32,007 bases of DNA, from assembly GCA_902793325.1 (NCBI GenBank), contig CADBCY010000046.1, positions 1 through 32,007 on the forward strand, in the 5' to 3' direction. How positions within the stretch are numbered: position 1 is the first letter of the stretch; each line of letters starts with the position of its first letter. The notes under the pieces are model-generated. The model did not search any database, was not told where the DNA came from, and saw only the letters and a list, made by a program, of their open reading frames with translations. Shown here piece by piece: positions 17,661 to 25,872 of the stretch. This stretch comes from an uncultured Eubacteriales bacterium. Lineage in GTDB: Bacteria; Bacillota; Clostridia; Christensenellales; Aristaeellaceae. The position numbers and the translations under genes are program-made.

Positions 17661-18578
17661 ATGAAGCGTTTGTTTGCGATCCTGCTGGCGTTGGCGCTGC
17701 CGCTGGGCGGCCTGGCGACGGCGGAGGCAGACCCGGAACCCGCCATAGTGGATATCGTCCCGGAAACGGTGGTGGAGGCCGCGACGGAAGCGCCCGCGGC
17801 CGAGGTGAACGACGCCGCGATCGGCGGGGCCGACGAACCGGGGGCGGCGCCCGCCGATGCCAACGGCGCAGGCGTCGTCGTTACCGTCCGGAACAAGGGC
17901 AAGGTTTCCCTTTACGTCGGCGATCGCGTGAAGCTGGCGGTCAAGGGCAAGAAGATCCGCAAGTGCGTCAGCAAGAACAAGGGCGTCGCCACCGTGACGA
18001 AGAAGGGCGCGCTGACGGCGAAGGCGGCAGGCAGGGCGAAGATCGTCATCACGCTCGGGAACAACAAAAAGGTCACCGTCAACGTGACCGTGCGCGCGCT
18101 CCCGGACGCCGTGGAGCTTTCGGACTGCATCGGCCGGGACATGAGCGACGTGCTCGCGGCGCTCGGCGAGACGTCGGGCTATAAGTACGAGGACGAGGGC
18201 GTCGGCATCTTCATGTACGAGGGCGACGGCGTCGACTTCGTGATCCTGGAGGAGCCGCCGGAGAGCAGGTATTATCGGAAGGTCAACCAGATCCGGGTGG
18301 CCACCGACCGGTATGCGCTCTTCGGCATGGTCCGCGGCGAGGCCGCGGCCGACGCGCGGCGCAAGGCCGAGGGGCGGGGCTTTGTCTACGACGCGGCGGA
18401 GAGCACCGACGCCCGGCTGCAGCTCTACCGAAACAGCGAGGAGAACGGCGCGTATTACTACGAGGAGCTGACCGCCTACTGCCAGAACGGACGGGCGACG
18501 GAGTACAACTACATGGCCTACCGCGTGGACAGCCCCTATGTGCCCGACGCTTCCCCCACCCCGGACCAGCCCGCCTGA
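17661..18578 (+). CDS. Secreted Big2-like domain protein with one C-terminal module
   Basis: A 305-residue exported protein. A signal peptide (MKRLFAILLALALPLGGLATA) is followed by an acidic, Ala/Glu/Pro-rich linker to about residue 65. Next comes a bacterial Ig-like (Big2) domain, about 66-143, with SLYVGDRVKLAVKGKK, GVATVTKKGALTAKAAGRAK and a VTVNVTV end strand. The C-terminal ~150 residues hold one copy of a module I do not recognise, starting ELSDCIGRDMSDVLAALG and containing GMVRGEAAADARRKAEGRGF. The next gene has the same layout with three copies of this module. It is probably a cell-surface or secreted protein. The start is the ATG after GGGAGGGCAGGGGG, favoured over an ATG eight codons earlier because the signal peptide begins here. 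Confidence 0.8.
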   Translation: MKRLFAILLALALPLGGLATAEADPEPAIVDIVPETVVEAATEAPAAEVNDAAIGGADEPGAAPADANGAGVVVTVRNKGKVSLYVGDRVKLAVKGKKIRKCVSKNKGVATVTKKGALTAKAAGRAKIVITLGNNKKVTVNVTVRALPDAVELSDCIGRDMSDVLAALGETSGYKYEDEGVGIFMYEGDGVDFVILEEPPESRYYRKVNQIRVATDRYALFGMVRGEAAADARRKAEGRGFVYDAAESTDARLQLYRNSEENGAYYYEELTAYCQNGRATEYNYMAYRVDSPYVPDASPTPDQPA

Positions 18579-18731
18579 CGGGCCGCGATCCCCGTTACCC
18601 GTTCGCACCGGAGGGCCGGCGCGAAGAAAAGCGCGTCTCCAAAGCCCCAAAGCGCGCCTTCGGCGACCTGAACCGCGCTTCCCGGACCCCGGAAACGCGC
18701 CGGAAGGAATAAAAAAGGAGAGGAAAAGCCC

Positions 18732-20540
18732 ATGAAACGTTTGCTTGCGATCCTGTTGGCGATGGCGCTGCTGCTGAGCGGCATGGCGTTCGCCGAAGCG
18801 GACCCGGAACCCGTCCTGGAGGACCTGACGCTGGAAGCGCCCGTGGAGGCCGGCGCGGAGGAGGAATCCGCGGCGGAGGTGGGCGATGCCGTGATCGGCG
18901 AGGTCGGCGCGGCGGAGGAAGCGTCCGGGGAAGTGGCCGAGGAGAACGACTCGGCGACGCCCGTGTACGAGGAGATGGCGGTCAAGAACAAGCAGACCGT
19001 CTACATGACGCAGGGCGACATGCTGCAGTTGGTGGTAGACGGCCAGAAGATCAAGAAGTGCGCCCTGAAGAACAAGAAGTACAAGAAGGTCGCCACCGTC
19101 ACCAAGAAGGGCCTGGTGAAGGCCGTGAAGCCCGGCACGGCGAAGCTGGTCATCACCACCAAGAAGAAAAAGAAGATCAACATCACCGTGAAAGTGGTGG
19201 CCGATCCCCAGCCCTACACCGGCGAGCTGATGGACCTGGTGGGCAAGACCCTCGAGGACGCCGTGAGCACGGTCGGCGGCGACCTCAGGCTGATCCGCAA
19301 TGGCGCCTTCACCACTTCCTATCAAGCGGGCGGAATCCTGCTCGGCGTGCTGGGCAGCGGGGATCCGAAGAACAAGTTCAACAACCTCGTCGCCTTGGTG
19401 CAGAGCACGATCCCCACGGCCAGCGTAATGGGCATCGCGCCCGGGGAGGCGTCCGCGGACGCCAAGGCCAAGGCGCTGGCGGCCGGTTTTACTGTGCAAG
19501 ACGAGGAAGAAGCCTTCTGCACCCTGGAACGCTCCTATACGGAGGGCGAGTTGCTGTATGACGAGGGCGTCAGCCTTTCCTTTGAGGGCGGCGCGGTAAC
19601 CTCTGTAGCCTTCATCGCCTTTCCCGACCCCAACCAGCCCCACGAGAAGCTGGACATCGCCGACCTGAGCGTTTTCACCGGCAAGACGCTGAGCGAGGCG
19701 GCCCGGATGATCGGCAAGAGCGACGACGATATCGATGTGGACGACTACCAGGCGAACCTGTTTTATTACGATGATTTCATGCTGTCCTCCGTATTCAGCG
19801 AGGCGGGGAAACAGGCCCCCGGGGTCATCACCATGGTGGTCAGCTACTGCGGGGACTACCCCGTCAAGGGCGTCTGCGTGGGCGAGTCCAAGGCCAGCGC
19901 CCGGGCGAAGGCGGAGCAGCTGGGCATGGACGTCACCGTCATCGGCGAGGGCGGCGAGGAACTGTGGTCTCCCCGGGACCCCGAGAGCAGCGGCGAATAC
20001 GAGGAGAGCTTCAACGTCGATTACGAGAATGACAAGGTCTCCCTCGTGGCTTATACCCGCTATAGCAAAGCCGGCTCCATCGTGAAACTGGCGGACAAGG
20101 AGCTGTCCAATTACATCGGCAAGGATCTGAACGAGGTCGTCAAACAGGCGGGCGGCGACGAGGCCGACATCCAGAGCCAGGACAACGGGGATTACAGGAC
20201 GTACGGCTCCGATGGCGCCGGCTACACGCTGGAGGCGTTTCGCGTCCTGAGCCCGTCGAACCCGTGCTACGACAAGATCTGCAGGGTGTCCGCCAAGGGC
20301 TCGGGCTATACCGTGAAGGGCATCGCCGCAGGCGGGACCATGGAGGAAACGATCGCGAAGGTGAAGGCGGCCGGGTACACCCGGGAGAGCTATATCGAGG
20401 ACGACGGCACCTTTGCCAGCTTCTTCTTCAACGAGGAATACAACGACTCGGTATTCTACCATAACGAAATCCAGCTCTACGCCATGAACGGCAAGGTGAC
20501 GGACGTCGTCCACGTCTACTACGCCGCGGACCGGGACTGA
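18732..20540 (+). CDS. Secreted Big2-like domain protein with three C-terminal modules
   Basis: A 602-residue paralogue of the preceding gene. A nearly identical signal peptide (MKRLLAILLAMALLLSGMAFA) and an acidic linker precede a lysine-rich Big2-like domain (about residues 85-155; TVYMTQGDMLQLVVDGQK, ATVTKKGLVKAVKPGTAK). Three modules of about 115-150 residues follow, starting LMDLVGKTLEDAVSTVGGD, LSVFTGKTLSEAARMIG and LSNYIGKDLNEVVKQAGGD. Each has an internal GIAPGEASADAKAKALAAGF-like helix and ends in a beta strand before the next. No catalytic motif is seen. The gene follows its paralogue by 153 bases without a recognisable promoter or terminator, so they are probably one transcript. 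The start follows AAGGAGAGGAAAAGCCC. The basic Big2 core and acidic linker contrast strongly in charge. Confidence 0.8.
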   Translation: MKRLLAILLAMALLLSGMAFAEADPEPVLEDLTLEAPVEAGAEEESAAEVGDAVIGEVGAAEEASGEVAEENDSATPVYEEMAVKNKQTVYMTQGDMLQLVVDGQKIKKCALKNKKYKKVATVTKKGLVKAVKPGTAKLVITTKKKKKINITVKVVADPQPYTGELMDLVGKTLEDAVSTVGGDLRLIRNGAFTTSYQAGGILLGVLGSGDPKNKFNNLVALVQSTIPTASVMGIAPGEASADAKAKALAAGFTVQDEEEAFCTLERSYTEGELLYDEGVSLSFEGGAVTSVAFIAFPDPNQPHEKLDIADLSVFTGKTLSEAARMIGKSDDDIDVDDYQANLFYYDDFMLSSVFSEAGKQAPGVITMVVSYCGDYPVKGVCVGESKASARAKAEQLGMDVTVIGEGGEELWSPRDPESSGEYEESFNVDYENDKVSLVAYTRYSKAGSIVKLADKELSNYIGKDLNEVVKQAGGDEADIQSQDNGDYRTYGSDGAGYTLEAFRVLSPSNPCYDKICRVSAKGSGYTVKGIAAGGTMEETIAKVKAAGYTRESYIEDDGTFASFFFNEEYNDSVFYHNEIQLYAMNGKVTDVVHVYYAADRD

Positions 20541-20592
20541 TATCCCGGATCCGGCAAACCCAATTCTTATACTTATATCCTGAAAATAGAGG

Positions 20593-20622
20593 TTGCAATA
20601 CCGTCATGGAATCAGGTATAAT
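20593..20622 (+). promoter_or_regulatory. Sigma-A-type promoter for fumarase and possibly the hdr-frd cluster
   Basis: TTGCAA (20593-20598), an 18-base spacer and a perfect TATAAT (20617-20622). This gives a leader of about 80 bases before fumC. I find no convincing promoter between fumC and hdrB, so this one may drive the whole region. Confidence 0.65.
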
Positions 20623-20653
20623 AGAGTTACCCTGAATAAGTATGGTTTCTCGC

Positions 20654-20681
20654 GGGCGGCGCTTATTGGGTGCCGCCCTTT
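20654..20681 (+). other. Hairpin with short T-tail in the fumC leader
   Basis: GGGCGGC (20654-20660) and GCCGCCC (20672-20678) form a 7-bp stem followed by TTTCC. It lies after the promoter and before the fumC ribosome binding site, so it could act as an attenuator. The tail is weak and I see no alternative pairing that would make a clear switch. Confidence 0.35.
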
Positions 20682-20707
20682 CCTGTGGAGCATTGGAGGG
20701 AGCGATT

Positions 20708-22084
20708 ATGGAATACCGCATCGAACACGATTCCATGGGCGAAATTCGGGTGCCCGCGGACCGCTACTGGGGCGCGCAGACCGAGCGCAGCCACCACAAC
20801 TTTCCCATCGGCGTGGGCCTGGAGACCATGCCCCGGGAGATCACCCACGCCTTCGGCATCCTGAAAAAGGCCGCCGCGCTGGCCAACCACGGCCTGAAGC
20901 CCGAGAAGCTGACCGATGAAAAGCTGGCCGCCATCTCCCAGGCCTGCGACGAGGTCATCTCCGGCGCGCTGAACGACCACTTCCCGCTGGTCGTGTGGCA
21001 GACCGGCTCCGGCACCCAGTCCAACATGAATGCCAATGAGGTCATCGCCAACCGGGGCAACGAGATCGCCGGGAAGAAGCTGCTGCACCCCAACGACGAC
21101 ATCAACATGTCCCAGTCCTCCAACGACACCTTCCCCACCGCCATGCACATCGCCGCGGTGGTGGCCGTGGAGGATCGCGTGCTGCCGGCCATCCGCAAGC
21201 TGGCGCAGACCTTCCGCCGCCTGGAGGACGAGAACCGCGGCGTGGTCAAGTCCGGCCGCACCCACCTGCAGGACGCCGTGCCCATCGACTTCGCGCAGGA
21301 GATCTCCGGCTGGCGCGCCAGCCTGGAGCGGGACGCGGAGCTGCTGGCGCTGGCGGTCGGCCCGCTCAAGGAGCTCGCGCTGGGCGGCACCGCCGTGGGC
21401 ACCGGCCTGAACGCCCCCAAGGGCTTCGACGCCGCCGTGGCGGAGGAGGTCTCCCGCCTCACCGGCAAGGCCTTCGTCACCGCCCCCAACAAGTTCCACG
21501 CCCTCACCAGCAAGGATGAGATCGCCTTCGCGCACGGGGCGCTGAAGGCGCTGGCGGCGGACATGATGAAGATCGCCAACGACGTGCGCTGGCTGGCCTC
21601 CGGCCCCCGCGACGGCCTGGGCGAGATTCGCATTCCCGAGAACGAGCCCGGCAGCTCCATCATGCCCGGCAAGGTGAACCCCACCCAGTGCGAGGCCGTC
21701 ACCATGGTGGCCGTGCAGGTGATGGGCAACGACGTGGCCGTGGGCATCGCGGCGTCCCAGGGCAACTTCGAGCTGAACGTGTTCATGCCCGTGGCCGCCT
21801 ACAACTTCCTCCAGTCCGCGCGGCTGCTGGCGGAGAGCATCGAGTCCTTCAACGACCGCTGCGCCGTGGGCATCACCGCCAACCGCGAGAAGATGCACCA
21901 CAACCTGCACAACTCGCTGATGCTGGTCACGGCGCTGAACCCCTACATCGGCTACGAGAACGCCGCCAAGACCGCCAAGAAGGCCTTCAAGGAGAACATC
22001 TCCCTGAAGGAAGCCTGCGTGGCGCTGGGCTTCTTGACGCCGGAGCGGTTCGACGAGGTCTTCCACCCCGAACAGATGGTTTAG
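20708..22084 (+). CDS. fumC: Class II fumarase (fumarate hydratase)
   Basis: A 458-residue cytosolic enzyme that interconverts malate and fumarate. It has the oxygen-stable class II signature: YWGAQTERSHHNFPIG near the start, TGSGTQSNMNANEV, SQSSNDTFPTAMH, SGRTHLQDAVP with the catalytic His (186), and the lyase signature GSSIMPGKVNPTQ (from 315). The length is typical. The start is the ATG after GGAGGGAGCGATT. It lies immediately upstream of the hdr-flx-frd cluster, so its likely job is to supply fumarate as the electron acceptor for that cluster. That link is an inference from gene order. Argininosuccinate and aspartate lyases share the fold, but the motifs here are those of fumarase. Confidence 0.95.
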   Translation: MEYRIEHDSMGEIRVPADRYWGAQTERSHHNFPIGVGLETMPREITHAFGILKKAAALANHGLKPEKLTDEKLAAISQACDEVISGALNDHFPLVVWQTGSGTQSNMNANEVIANRGNEIAGKKLLHPNDDINMSQSSNDTFPTAMHIAAVVAVEDRVLPAIRKLAQTFRRLEDENRGVVKSGRTHLQDAVPIDFAQEISGWRASLERDAELLALAVGPLKELALGGTAVGTGLNAPKGFDAAVAEEVSRLTGKAFVTAPNKFHALTSKDEIAFAHGALKALAADMMKIANDVRWLASGPRDGLGEIRIPENEPGSSIMPGKVNPTQCEAVTMVAVQVMGNDVAVGIAASQGNFELNVFMPVAAYNFLQSARLLAESIESFNDRCAVGITANREKMHHNLHNSLMLVTALNPYIGYENAAKTAKKAFKENISLKEACVALGFLTPERFDEVFHPEQMV

Positions 22085-22090
22085 GGATTG

Positions 22091-22156
22091 GGCAACCGGC
22101 GCAAAGCGCGGTTGGCCGGGTCGGCGGTTACTGAAAGGAAACGCCGACAATCATGC
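22091..22156. repeat. 66-bp structured repeat, copy 1
   Basis: First of two near-identical 66-bp units. It can form two hairpins: CAACC-GCGC with GCGCGGTTG (one bulged G, AAA loop), and GTCGGCG with CGCCGAC around a 15-base loop. It begins 6 bases after the fumC stop. Confidence 0.85.
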
Positions 22157-22169
22157 CAGGAAGTGATTA

Positions 22170-22235
22170 GGCAACCGGCGCGAAGCGCGGTTGGCCGGGT
22201 CGGCGGTTGCCGAAGGGAAGCGCCGACAATCATGC
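22170..22235. repeat. 66-bp structured repeat, copy 2
   Basis: Second copy, 79 bases downstream of the first, differing at 5 of 66 positions. The differences spare both sets of hairpin stems, lying in loops or at stem ends. It ends 24 bases before the hdrB start, so the pair fills the gap between fumC and the cluster. It resembles small interspersed REP/BIME-like elements, or a duplicated mRNA-processing element. Confidence 0.85.
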
Positions 22236-22259
22236 TATTATTAGTTAGGGAGAGAACGT

Positions 22260-23063
22260 ATGATGAAATTCAGTTATTTCCCCGGCTGCACGCTGAAGAC
22301 CCGCGGCGCCGCGCTGGATCGGTGCGGCCGGGCGGCGGCGGAGGCGCTGGGCTTCGCGCTGGAGGAGCTGCCCGAGTGGCAGTGCTGCGGCGCGGTGTAC
22401 CCCAACGCCCGGGACGAGATCGCCACGCGGCTGTCCTCGGTCCGCGCGCTGATGGCCGCGCGGGACGCGGGCACGGAGCTGGTGACGCTGTGCTCCGCCT
22501 GCCACCACGTGATCAAGCGGGTGAACGGCGACATCCGCCGGGACGAGGACATCCGGGCCAAGGTGAACAACTACCTGAAGCCCGAGGCGCCCTACGCGGG
22601 CGAGGCCGAGGCCCTGCACTACCTGGAGGTGCTGCGGGACCGCGTCGGCTTCGACGCCGTGAAGCAGAAGGTCGCGGCGCCGCTGGCGGGCATGAAGATC
22701 GGCGCGTACTACGGCTGCCTGCTGCTGCGCCCGAGCAAGGAGCTGGCCTTCGACGACCCGGAGAACCCCTCCGTGATGGAAGACCTGATCCGCGCGCTGG
22801 GCGCGGAGCCCGTGGTGTACGCCATGCGCAACGAGTGCTGCGGCGGCTACGTGACCATCGAAAACCCGGACTACGCGAAGAAGCAGGCGCAGCGCATCGT
22901 GGACAACGCGAAGGCCCTGGGCGCCGAATGCCTGATCACCGCGTGCCCGCTGTGCATGTACAACCTGCGCGCCAACACCGACGGCAGCCTGCCGGTCTAC
23001 TACTTTACCGAGCTGCTGGCGAAGGCGTTGGGCGTGGACGGAGAGGAGGCAAAGCAGGCATGA
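22260..23063 (+). CDS. hdrB: Heterodisulfide reductase subunit B homologue (two CCG domains)
   Basis: A 267-residue protein with two complete cysteine-rich CCG domains. The first is C10, then C42-C43, then C78-x2-C81; the second is C153, then C193-C194, then C229-x2-C232. In HdrB these hold two non-cubane [4Fe-4S] clusters that reduce a disulfide. All cysteines are present, so a working thiol/disulfide or electron-exit site is likely. In non-methanogens the disulfide is not CoM-CoB; the partner is unknown here. It is the first gene of the cluster, with GGGAG before tandem ATGs, of which I took the first. Its stop overlaps the hdrC start (ATGA). Confidence 0.92.
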   Translation: MMKFSYFPGCTLKTRGAALDRCGRAAAEALGFALEELPEWQCCGAVYPNARDEIATRLSSVRALMAARDAGTELVTLCSACHHVIKRVNGDIRRDEDIRAKVNNYLKPEAPYAGEAEALHYLEVLRDRVGFDAVKQKVAAPLAGMKIGAYYGCLLLRPSKELAFDDPENPSVMEDLIRALGAEPVVYAMRNECCGGYVTIENPDYAKKQAQRIVDNAKALGAECLITACPLCMYNLRANTDGSLPVYYFTELLAKALGVDGEEAKQA

Positions 23064-23440
23064 TCGACATGATGGAGCAGATCACGCGCATCGCGGGCGT
23101 CAATCCCCGCAAGTGCATGCGCTGCGGCAAGTGCTCCGGCGCGTGTCCCGCCTACGACGAGATGGAGTACCATCCCCACCAGTTCGTGAGCATGGTGGAG
23201 AACGGCCGGATCGACGAGCTGATGCGCTCGAAGGGCATCTACACCTGCCTGAGCTGCTTCGCCTGCGTGGAGCGCTGCCCCCGCAGCGTGGAGCCGGCGA
23301 AGCTGATCGAGGCCGTGCGCTGCGCCGTGGAACGCCAGCAGGGCATGGACCGCCTGCGGCCCGAGGCCGTCCCCGGGCTGCTGAACCCCGACCTGCCCCA
23401 GCAGGCCATCACCAGCGCGTTCCGAAAATACAGGAAGTAA
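23060..23440 (+). CDS. hdrC: Heterodisulfide reductase subunit C homologue
   Basis: A 126-residue small iron-sulfur protein with two [4Fe-4S] motifs, CMRCGKCSGACP (from Cys 19) and CLSCFACVERCP (from Cys 63). It is shorter than methanogen HdrC but has the same layout. It relays electrons between HdrA and HdrB. The ATG overlaps the hdrB stop by four bases, implying translational coupling, with GGAGG 10 bases upstream. hdrA follows after 12 bases. Confidence 0.9.
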   Translation: MIDMMEQITRIAGVNPRKCMRCGKCSGACPAYDEMEYHPHQFVSMVENGRIDELMRSKGIYTCLSCFACVERCPRSVEPAKLIEAVRCAVERQQGMDRLRPEAVPGLLNPDLPQQAITSAFRKYRK

Positions 23441-23452
23441 GGAGGAAGAGGC

Positions 23453-25444
23453 ATGCAGAGAATTGGCGTATTCGTATGCTGGTGCGGCAGCAACATCGCC
23501 GCCACCGTGGATGTGGAAGCCGTCTCCCAGGCGCTCGCCAAAGAGCCCGGCGTGGTCTTTTCCACCAACTATCAGTACATGTGCTCCCAGACGGGCCAGG
23601 ACATGATCCAGAGCAAAATCCACGAGTACAACCTGTCCGCCGTGGTCATCTGCTCCTGCTCGCCGCGCATGCACGAGGCCACCTTCCGCCGCACCTGCGA
23701 GAAGGCCGGGCTGAACCCCTACATGGTGGAGATCGCCAACATCCGCGAGCAGTGCTCCTGGATCCACAAGGACAGGGCCGAGGCCACCGAGAAGGCCGTG
23801 ATCCTGGGCCGGGCGGCCATCGCCAAGGTGCAACTGAACGCGCCGCTCACCGCGGGCACCAGCCCGGTGACCAAGCGCGCGCTGGTCATCGGCGGCGGCA
23901 TCGCGGGCATCCAGACGGCGCTGGACATCGCCGACGCCGGCTTCGAGGTGGACATCGTGGAAAAGGAGCCCACCATCGGCGGCAAGATGACCCAGATCGA
24001 CAAGACCTTCCCCACCCTGGACTGCGCGGCCTGTATACTGACCCCCAAGATGGTGGACTGCGCCCAGAACGAGAAGATCACGATTTACGCCTACTCCGAG
24101 GTGGAGGCCGTCAGCGGCTTCGTGGGCAGCTTCCGCGTGAAGATCCGCCGCAAGGCGCGCTACGTGAAGGAGGATGTCTGCACCGGCTGCGGGCTGTGCA
24201 CCGAGAAGTGCCCCCAGAAGAAGGTGCCCAACGCCTTCAACCTGGGCCTGGACACCCGCCGGGCGATCTACATTCCCTTCGCGCAGGCGGTGCCCAAGGT
24301 GGCCACCATCGACGCCGACTACTGCACCATGCTCCGCACCGGCAAGTGCGGCGTGTGCAGCAAGGTGTGCGAGGCCGGGGCCATCGACTACAAGCAGAAG
24401 GACGAGGTCATCGAGCGCGAGTACGGCGCCATCGTGGCCGCCACCGGCTACAACCCCATCAGCCTGGCGCAGTTCGACGAGTTCGCCTACAGCCAGAGCC
24501 CGGACGTGGTGTCTTCCCTTGAGTTCGAGCGGCTGATGAACGCCGCGGGCCCCACCGGCGGCACGCTGCTGCGCCCCTCGGACGGCACGCACCCCAAGAC
24601 CATCGTGTTCGTGCAATGCGTGGGCAGCCGCTGCGACGGCGCGGAGAAGGGCAAGCCCTACTGCTCCAAGATCTGCTGCATGTACACCGCCAAGCACGCC
24701 ATGCTGTGCCGCGAGAAGTACCCCGACACCGACGTGTACGTGTTCTACATCGACGTGCGCACCCCCGGCAAGAACTTCGACGAGTTCTACCGCCGGGCCG
24801 TGGAGGAGTACGGCGTGCACTACATCAAGGGCATGGTGGGCAAGGTGGTGCCGGAGAACGGCAAGCTGAAGGTGCGGGCCAGCGACCTGCTGGACGGCCG
24901 CCAGTTGCACATCGACGCCGACATGGTGGTGCTGGCCGCGGCCATCGAGCCGGACAAGTCCGCCCGCCCGCTGGCGACGATGCTCACCGCCTCCATGGAC
25001 ACCAACGACTTCTTCACCGAGGCCCACCCGAAGCTGCGCCCCGTGGAGAGCCCCACGGCGGGCATCTTCCTCTCCGGCGCGTGCCAGGGCCCGAAGGACA
25101 TTCCCGAGACCGTGGCGCAGGCCGGCGCGGCGGCCAGCAAGGTCATCGGCCTTTTGAGCAAGGACCAGCTCACCTGCAATCCCTGCGTGGCCGCGCCGAA
25201 CGAGATGATGTGCAACGGCTGCTCGAGCTGCGAGAAGGTCTGTCCCTACGGGGCCATCACCTATGTAGATAAGGAGTTCCGCGGGCCCAACCGCACCACC
25301 CTCATCCGCCGCGTGGCCCAGGTCAACCCGGCGGTGTGCCAGGGCTGCGGCGCGTGCACGGTGGCCTGTCCCTCCGGCGCGATGGATTTGAAGGGCTTCA
25401 GCAATCGACAGATCATGGCGGAGGTGGATGCGATATGTCTGTAA
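23453..25444 (+). CDS. hdrA: Heterodisulfide reductase subunit A homologue (FAD, electron-bifurcating type)
   Basis: A 663-residue flavoprotein of full HdrA architecture. The N-terminal part starts with IGVFVCWCGSNIAATVDV. The FAD-binding VIGGGIAGIQTALDIADAGF motif is at about 145-164, followed by the DCAACILTPKMVDC cysteine stretch. An inserted ferredoxin follows (CTGCGLCTEKCP from 243; then CGVCSKVCEAGAI), the thioredoxin-reductase-like core continues, and two C-terminal [4Fe-4S] motifs close it (CNGCSSCEKVCP from 587, CQGCGACTVACP from 629). In known complexes the HdrA FAD bifurcates electrons between HdrB and a low-potential ferredoxin acceptor. All clusters are retained. The ribosome binding site is AAGGAGGAAGAGGC. 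The stop overlaps the mvhD start by 10 bases. Confidence 0.95.
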   Translation: MQRIGVFVCWCGSNIAATVDVEAVSQALAKEPGVVFSTNYQYMCSQTGQDMIQSKIHEYNLSAVVICSCSPRMHEATFRRTCEKAGLNPYMVEIANIREQCSWIHKDRAEATEKAVILGRAAIAKVQLNAPLTAGTSPVTKRALVIGGGIAGIQTALDIADAGFEVDIVEKEPTIGGKMTQIDKTFPTLDCAACILTPKMVDCAQNEKITIYAYSEVEAVSGFVGSFRVKIRRKARYVKEDVCTGCGLCTEKCPQKKVPNAFNLGLDTRRAIYIPFAQAVPKVATIDADYCTMLRTGKCGVCSKVCEAGAIDYKQKDEVIEREYGAIVAATGYNPISLAQFDEFAYSQSPDVVSSLEFERLMNAAGPTGGTLLRPSDGTHPKTIVFVQCVGSRCDGAEKGKPYCSKICCMYTAKHAMLCREKYPDTDVYVFYIDVRTPGKNFDEFYRRAVEEYGVHYIKGMVGKVVPENGKLKVRASDLLDGRQLHIDADMVVLAAAIEPDKSARPLATMLTASMDTNDFFTEAHPKLRPVESPTAGIFLSGACQGPKDIPETVAQAGAAASKVIGLLSKDQLTCNPCVAAPNEMMCNGCSSCEKVCPYGAITYVDKEFRGPNRTTLIRRVAQVNPAVCQGCGACTVACPSGAMDLKGFSNRQIMAEVDAICL

Positions 25445-25872
25445 ACGAGAGCTTCAGGCCGACCATCGTGGCCTTCTGCTGCAACTGGTGCTCCTACGCG
25501 GGCGCGGACCTGTCGGGCACCAACCGGCTGAACTACCCCGCCAACGTGAAGATCATCCGCATCCCCTGCTCCTGCCGGCTGAACCCCATGTTCATCCTGC
25601 GGGCGTTCCAGCGGGGCGCGGACGGGGTGATCCTGTGCGGCTGCCACCCCGGCGACTGCCATTATACCACCGGCAACTACTATGCCCGCCGCCGCATGAC
25701 CCTGCTGTTTTCCATGCTGGACTACCTGGGCGTGGAACGGGAGCGCACCCGCGTGGAGTGGGTCTCCGCCGCCGAGGGCGCCAAGTTCGCCGCCACGATG
25801 AATGAGTTCGTGGAAACCGTAACGAAGCTGGGCAAGAACCGGAGATTGGAGGATTTGCGATGCTCCAAGTGA
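25435..25872 (+). CDS. mvhD: MvhD/FlxD-type iron-sulfur subunit
   Basis: A 145-residue MvhD-family protein with FCCNWCSYAGAD near the N-terminus, IPCSCRLNP, and LCGCHPGDCHYTTGN. The cysteines bind an iron-sulfur cluster (a [2Fe-2S] in characterised relatives). This subunit docks onto HdrA and feeds electrons into it from a hydrogenase, formate dehydrogenase or NADH module. No hydrogenase is nearby; the flavin reductase subunit five kilobases along the same cluster suggests NAD(P)H as donor, making this the FlxD equivalent. The start is the ATG after GGAGGTGGATGCGAT and overlaps the end of hdrA; the stop overlaps the next start by 13 bases. Confidence 0.9.
   Translation: MSVNESFRPTIVAFCCNWCSYAGADLSGTNRLNYPANVKIIRIPCSCRLNPMFILRAFQRGADGVILCGCHPGDCHYTTGNYYARRRMTLLFSMLDYLGVERERTRVEWVSAAEGAKFAATMNEFVETVTKLGKNRRLEDLRCSK

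Noticed and set aside
22091-22235. The two 66-bp repeats as a CRISPR array
   Set aside because: There are only two units, the units are much longer than CRISPR repeats, the spacer is 13 bases, and no cas gene is nearby.
22236-22259. A promoter directly before hdrB (TATTAT at 22236-22241)
   Set aside because: No acceptable -35 lies 16-18 bases upstream; that position falls in the GC-rich repeat.
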